Shown here: in pieces, positions 5,388-6,704 of the stretch
Layout of the letters: every line of letters begins with the position of its first letter
Position numbering within the stretch: the first letter of the stretch is position 1
From: Campylobacterota bacterium
GTDB lineage: Bacteria; Campylobacterota; Campylobacteria; Campylobacterales; Sulfurovaceae
Assembly (NCBI GenBank): GCA_015488875.1
Contig: WFMX01000070.1
Span: 1-6,704 of the forward strand
Direction of reading: 5' to 3'
Length of the DNA: 6,704 nucleotides
The notes under the pieces: generated by a model
The model's database searches: none
The model's input: only the letters and a program-made list of their open reading frames with translations
What the model was told of the DNA's origin: nothing
Program-made: the position numbers and the translations under genes

Positions 5388-6179
5388 GCTAAAATTTTAG
5401 ATGAGATCATCAAAAAGACTAGAGAGGATTTAGAGAAGAGGAAGGTGGACTTCCCTGTAGATTGGCTAGGTCGCTCACTCAGCTTCAATCCATTTGTACC
5501 AAAAGATGTCAAATCTGCTCTACGATCAACAGATGAAAATCCATATCGTATCATAGCAGAGGTAAAAAAAGCTAGCCCTAGCAAAGGGATCATTCGTGAA
5601 GATTTTGACCCTGTACTTATAGCACAGCAGTACGAAAAGGGTGGAGCTGATGCTTTGTCCATATTGACAGAGCCACATTTCTTCCAGGGCGACAAAGAGT
5701 ATCTAGGTATGATCAGACGATATGTGGGCTTACCACTACTGAGAAAAGATTTCATCATAGATAAATATCAGCTTGTAGAAGCGTTGGTCTATGGTGCTGA
5801 CTTTGTACTGCTCATAGCAAAAGCACTGAGTCGCAAAGAGCTAAAAGAGCTATACAACTACGCACTTCATCTAGGCTTGGATGTCCTTGTGGAGGTGCAT
5901 GACAAAGCAGATCTAGTCAAGGCTATGTTTGCAGGTGCAGACATCATAGGTATCAACCATAGAAATTTGGAAAGTTTCGAGATGGATATGACCCTAAGTG
6001 AAAAGCTGATACCCCTCATACCAAACGGCAAGATCATAGTAGCAGAGAGTGGCATAAATGATCACGAGACTGTAGTAGAGCTGAGCAAGGTAGGTGCAGA
6101 TGCCTTCCTAGTAGGTGAACACTTCATGCGTCAAGAGGATATCACCTCCGCTATCAAACAAGTGAAATATGGACGATAG
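5385..6179 (+). CDS. trpC: Indole-3-glycerol-phosphate synthase
   Basis: TrpC closes the indole ring in tryptophan synthesis, turning 1-(2-carboxyphenylamino)-1-deoxyribulose 5-phosphate into indole-3-glycerol phosphate, CO2 and water in the cytoplasm. The 264 residues match the stand-alone (beta/alpha)8-barrel enzyme. The N-terminal helix ILDEIIKKTREDLEKRK is typical. Catalytic and binding residues are all present: E59-V-K61-K62-A-S-P-S-K-G, L-T-E96, L-R-K121-D-F, E170-V-H, N191-R and E221-S-G, followed by the phosphate-binding G-A-D-A-F-L-V-G-E (237-245). These correspond to Glu51, Lys53, Lys110, Glu159, Asn180 and Glu210 of the Sulfolobus enzyme as I recall. No TrpF fusion is present. No other trp gene is adjacent, so trpC is a scattered single gene here and is divergent from the secreted-protein gene. 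Confidence 0.97.
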   Translation: MAKILDEIIKKTREDLEKRKVDFPVDWLGRSLSFNPFVPKDVKSALRSTDENPYRIIAEVKKASPSKGIIREDFDPVLIAQQYEKGGADALSILTEPHFFQGDKEYLGMIRRYVGLPLLRKDFIIDKYQLVEALVYGADFVLLIAKALSRKELKELYNYALHLGLDVLVEVHDKADLVKAMFAGADIIGINHRNLESFEMDMTLSEKLIPLIPNGKIIVAESGINDHETVVELSKVGADAFLVGEHFMRQEDITSAIKQVKYGR

Positions 6180-6200
6180 TGTTGTATCAGCAGAATATAG

Positions 6201-6217
6201 AATTATTTGCAATAATT
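6201..6217 (+). terminator. Weak AT-only hairpin downstream of trpC
   Basis: AATTATT, loop TGC, AATAATT: a perfect 7-base-pair stem beginning 22 bases after the trpC stop. The stem is entirely A-T and is followed by TATCAAAAATT rather than a T run, so it is a poor intrinsic terminator. An AT-rich palindrome of this kind could equally be a regulator site. Confidence 0.25.
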
Positions 6218-6272
6218 TATCAAAAATTACAATTATCTCTATCTCAATAACATTTTCGTGACATTTGTCTCT

Positions 6273-6278
6273 TATAAT
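6273..6278 (+). promoter_or_regulatory. Putative -10 element for the downstream secreted-protein gene
   Basis: A perfect TATAAT with an AT-rich upstream flank and no clear -35. It would start transcription near 6284-6287, about 240 bases before the ATG at 6528. It is immediately followed by a palindrome in operator position. Confidence 0.35.
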
Positions 6279-6287
6279 TCTATTAAC

Positions 6288-6300
6288 CCGAATTATTCGG
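6288..6300. promoter_or_regulatory. Operator-like palindrome CCGAATTATTCGG
   Basis: A perfect 13-base palindrome (CCGAAT, central T, ATTCGG) nine bases after a TATAAT box, covering the expected transcription start. The position and symmetry suggest a repressor site. In RNA it could only form a very tight small hairpin, so a DNA role is more likely. The regulator is unknown. Confidence 0.35.
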
Positions 6301-6411
6301 TGTGACTGTGTGACCAAATGTGTTGTACTTAGGAGCTGTATTGATGGTCTCCTAGACTTGTTCTATATATTGTATTGGTTGATCTGCTCTGATTGGGGAA
6401 GAAGAGTTTCG

Positions 6412-6531
6412 ATGGGGAAGATATTTGATATAGTGATACCAATATCATACAAAATAGACCGAGCTTACAGCACAAGTTACATAAACCAATATAGTTTGGG
6501 TAATCAAATAGTGCCAAAGGGTCTATCATGA
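6412..6531 (+). CDS. Possible small ORF, 39 residues, coupled to the next gene
   Basis: ATG at 6412 is preceded by the purine-rich GAAGAAGAG (five bases away) and runs to a TGA at 6531 that overlaps the ATG of the next gene as ATGA. The product begins MGKIFDIVIPISYKIDRAY and ends IVPKGLS. All seven isoleucines use ATA, the codon favoured by the real genes here, which supports coding. The function is not recognised. It may be a short leader peptide whose translation feeds the next gene, the remnant of a longer gene, or chance. Confidence 0.35.
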   Translation: MGKIFDIVIPISYKIDRAYSTSYINQYSLGNQIVPKGLS

Positions 6532-6704
6532 AATACAAAAACTTATTTATACTACTTCTTATTACTACGCTCATAAATGCCGCCATACCTACGACAACAA
6601 ATAACATAAAATTGAATATTCAAAAAAATAACTTTGATAAAAATCTTACAAAACTCTGCATGTCACTAAAGTGCAAACTAAACATAGAGAGTAGCACTTC
6701 TAAA
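6528..6704 (+). CDS. N terminus of a secreted protein (cut by window end)
   Basis: ATG at 6528 with AAAGGG (6516-6521) six bases upstream; 59 codons are visible to the window edge with no stop. The first 19 residues (MKYKNLFILLLITTLINAA) are a clear signal peptide, so the product is exported. The mature start is Thr/Asn-rich and then reads IKLNIQKNNFDKNLTKL, followed by C-M-S-L-K-C-K-L-N-I. The alternation of a short beta strand, an amphipathic helix with L-x-x-L and a second strand is reminiscent of the STN/N0-type domain at the start of secretins and TonB receptors. This is a weak inference from very little sequence. The family is not identified. Confidence 0.7.
   Translation, partial: MKYKNLFILLLITTLINAAIPTTTNNIKLNIQKNNFDKNLTKLCMSLKCKLNIESSTSK

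Larger units (their letters stand above)
6180..6527. other. 348-base AT-rich region between trpC and the secreted-protein gene
   Basis: No recognisable protein gene fills this stretch. In order it holds an AT-only hairpin after trpC (6201-6217), a -10-like TATAAT (6273-6278), a palindrome (6288-6300), two tandem octamers GTGTGACT/GTGTGACC (6300-6315), and an inverted repeat TAGGAG (6330-6335) / CTCCTA (6349-6354) that could mask an AGGAG. A small ORF from ATG 6412 to 6531 is possible. The frame is open from 6265, but its first part (Cys-rich, no homology seen) does not look like protein. Confidence 0.5.

Noticed and set aside
6201..6236. Fur-box-like AT-rich palindromes after trpC
   Set aside because: AATTATT/AATAATT and nearby ATTATC-like stretches are expected in AT-rich DNA and do not match a full Fur site.
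6265..6411. Extending the small ORF upstream to TTG 6265 (88 codons)
   Set aside because: The extra part crosses the putative promoter and palindrome, is Cys-rich with unusual codons, and has no ribosome site at its start.
6412..6531. Similarity of the small ORF to the N terminus of primosomal protein PriA
   Set aside because: Only a vague alternation of hydrophobic residues is shared, and no helicase sequence follows; too weak to call.
1..6704. CRISPR array, insertion sequence, toxin-antitoxin or defence gene
   Set aside because: No spaced repeats, transposase, terminal inverted repeats or small paired ORFs with such motifs were seen; apart from one possible acquired gene the window is core chromosome.

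Overview
The window (about 40% G+C by eye, rich in ATA, AGA and CTA codons) looks like the chromosome of a Campylobacterota (Epsilonproteobacteria) member, probably of the free-living Sulfurovum/Sulfurimonas kind. The main reason is gene order. LptA, then the GTPase EngB, then (after one extra gene) a small integral membrane protein, then PBP2 is the order I recall from Campylobacter jejuni around Cj0649-Cj0652. The protein sequences fit too. The genus cannot be fixed from this stretch.

Positions 1-4066 are a tightly packed rightward operon: the 3' part of lptA (LPS transport, cut by the window edge), engB (ribosome assembly GTPase), a GNAT acetyltransferase resembling short N-acetylglutamate synthases, a 152-residue hydrophobic protein with 5-6 membrane segments, and mrdA (PBP2, the elongation transpeptidase). 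Every junction overlaps (1, 7, 8 and 4 bases) and three of the four internal starts are GTG, so translational coupling is likely. The operon joins outer-membrane assembly, ribosome maturation and side-wall peptidoglycan synthesis. The membrane protein sits where mreD lies in classical mreBCD-mrdAB clusters and is my best candidate for an unrecognised MreD equivalent.

Positions 4067-4187 are a short convergent intergenic region with nested inverted repeats. A leftward gene (4188-5213) encodes a secreted protein: a signal peptide, a conserved N-terminal domain with an EF-hand/dockerin-like Asp loop, and a long Arg/Lys/His/Tyr/Ser/Thr-rich tail. It resembles a family I associate with Bacteroidota, so horizontal acquisition is a reasonable hypothesis.

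Positions 5214-5384 separate this gene from the divergent trpC (indole-3-glycerol-phosphate synthase, complete, all catalytic residues present). This spacer holds a -10-like element, an 8-base inverted repeat and a sequence resembling half of a TrpR operator. After trpC, about 350 mostly non-coding AT-rich bases carry a -10 element, an operator-like palindrome, tandem octamers and possibly a 39-codon small ORF. The small ORF overlaps (ATGA) the start of a secreted protein that runs off the right edge.

No tRNA, rRNA, CRISPR array, insertion sequence or phage gene was seen. Most of the window is core housekeeping sequence. The unusual parts are the mreD-like protein, the Cys-rich metal-site variant and basic tail of PBP2, the Bacteroidota-like secreted protein and the two regulatory spacers.
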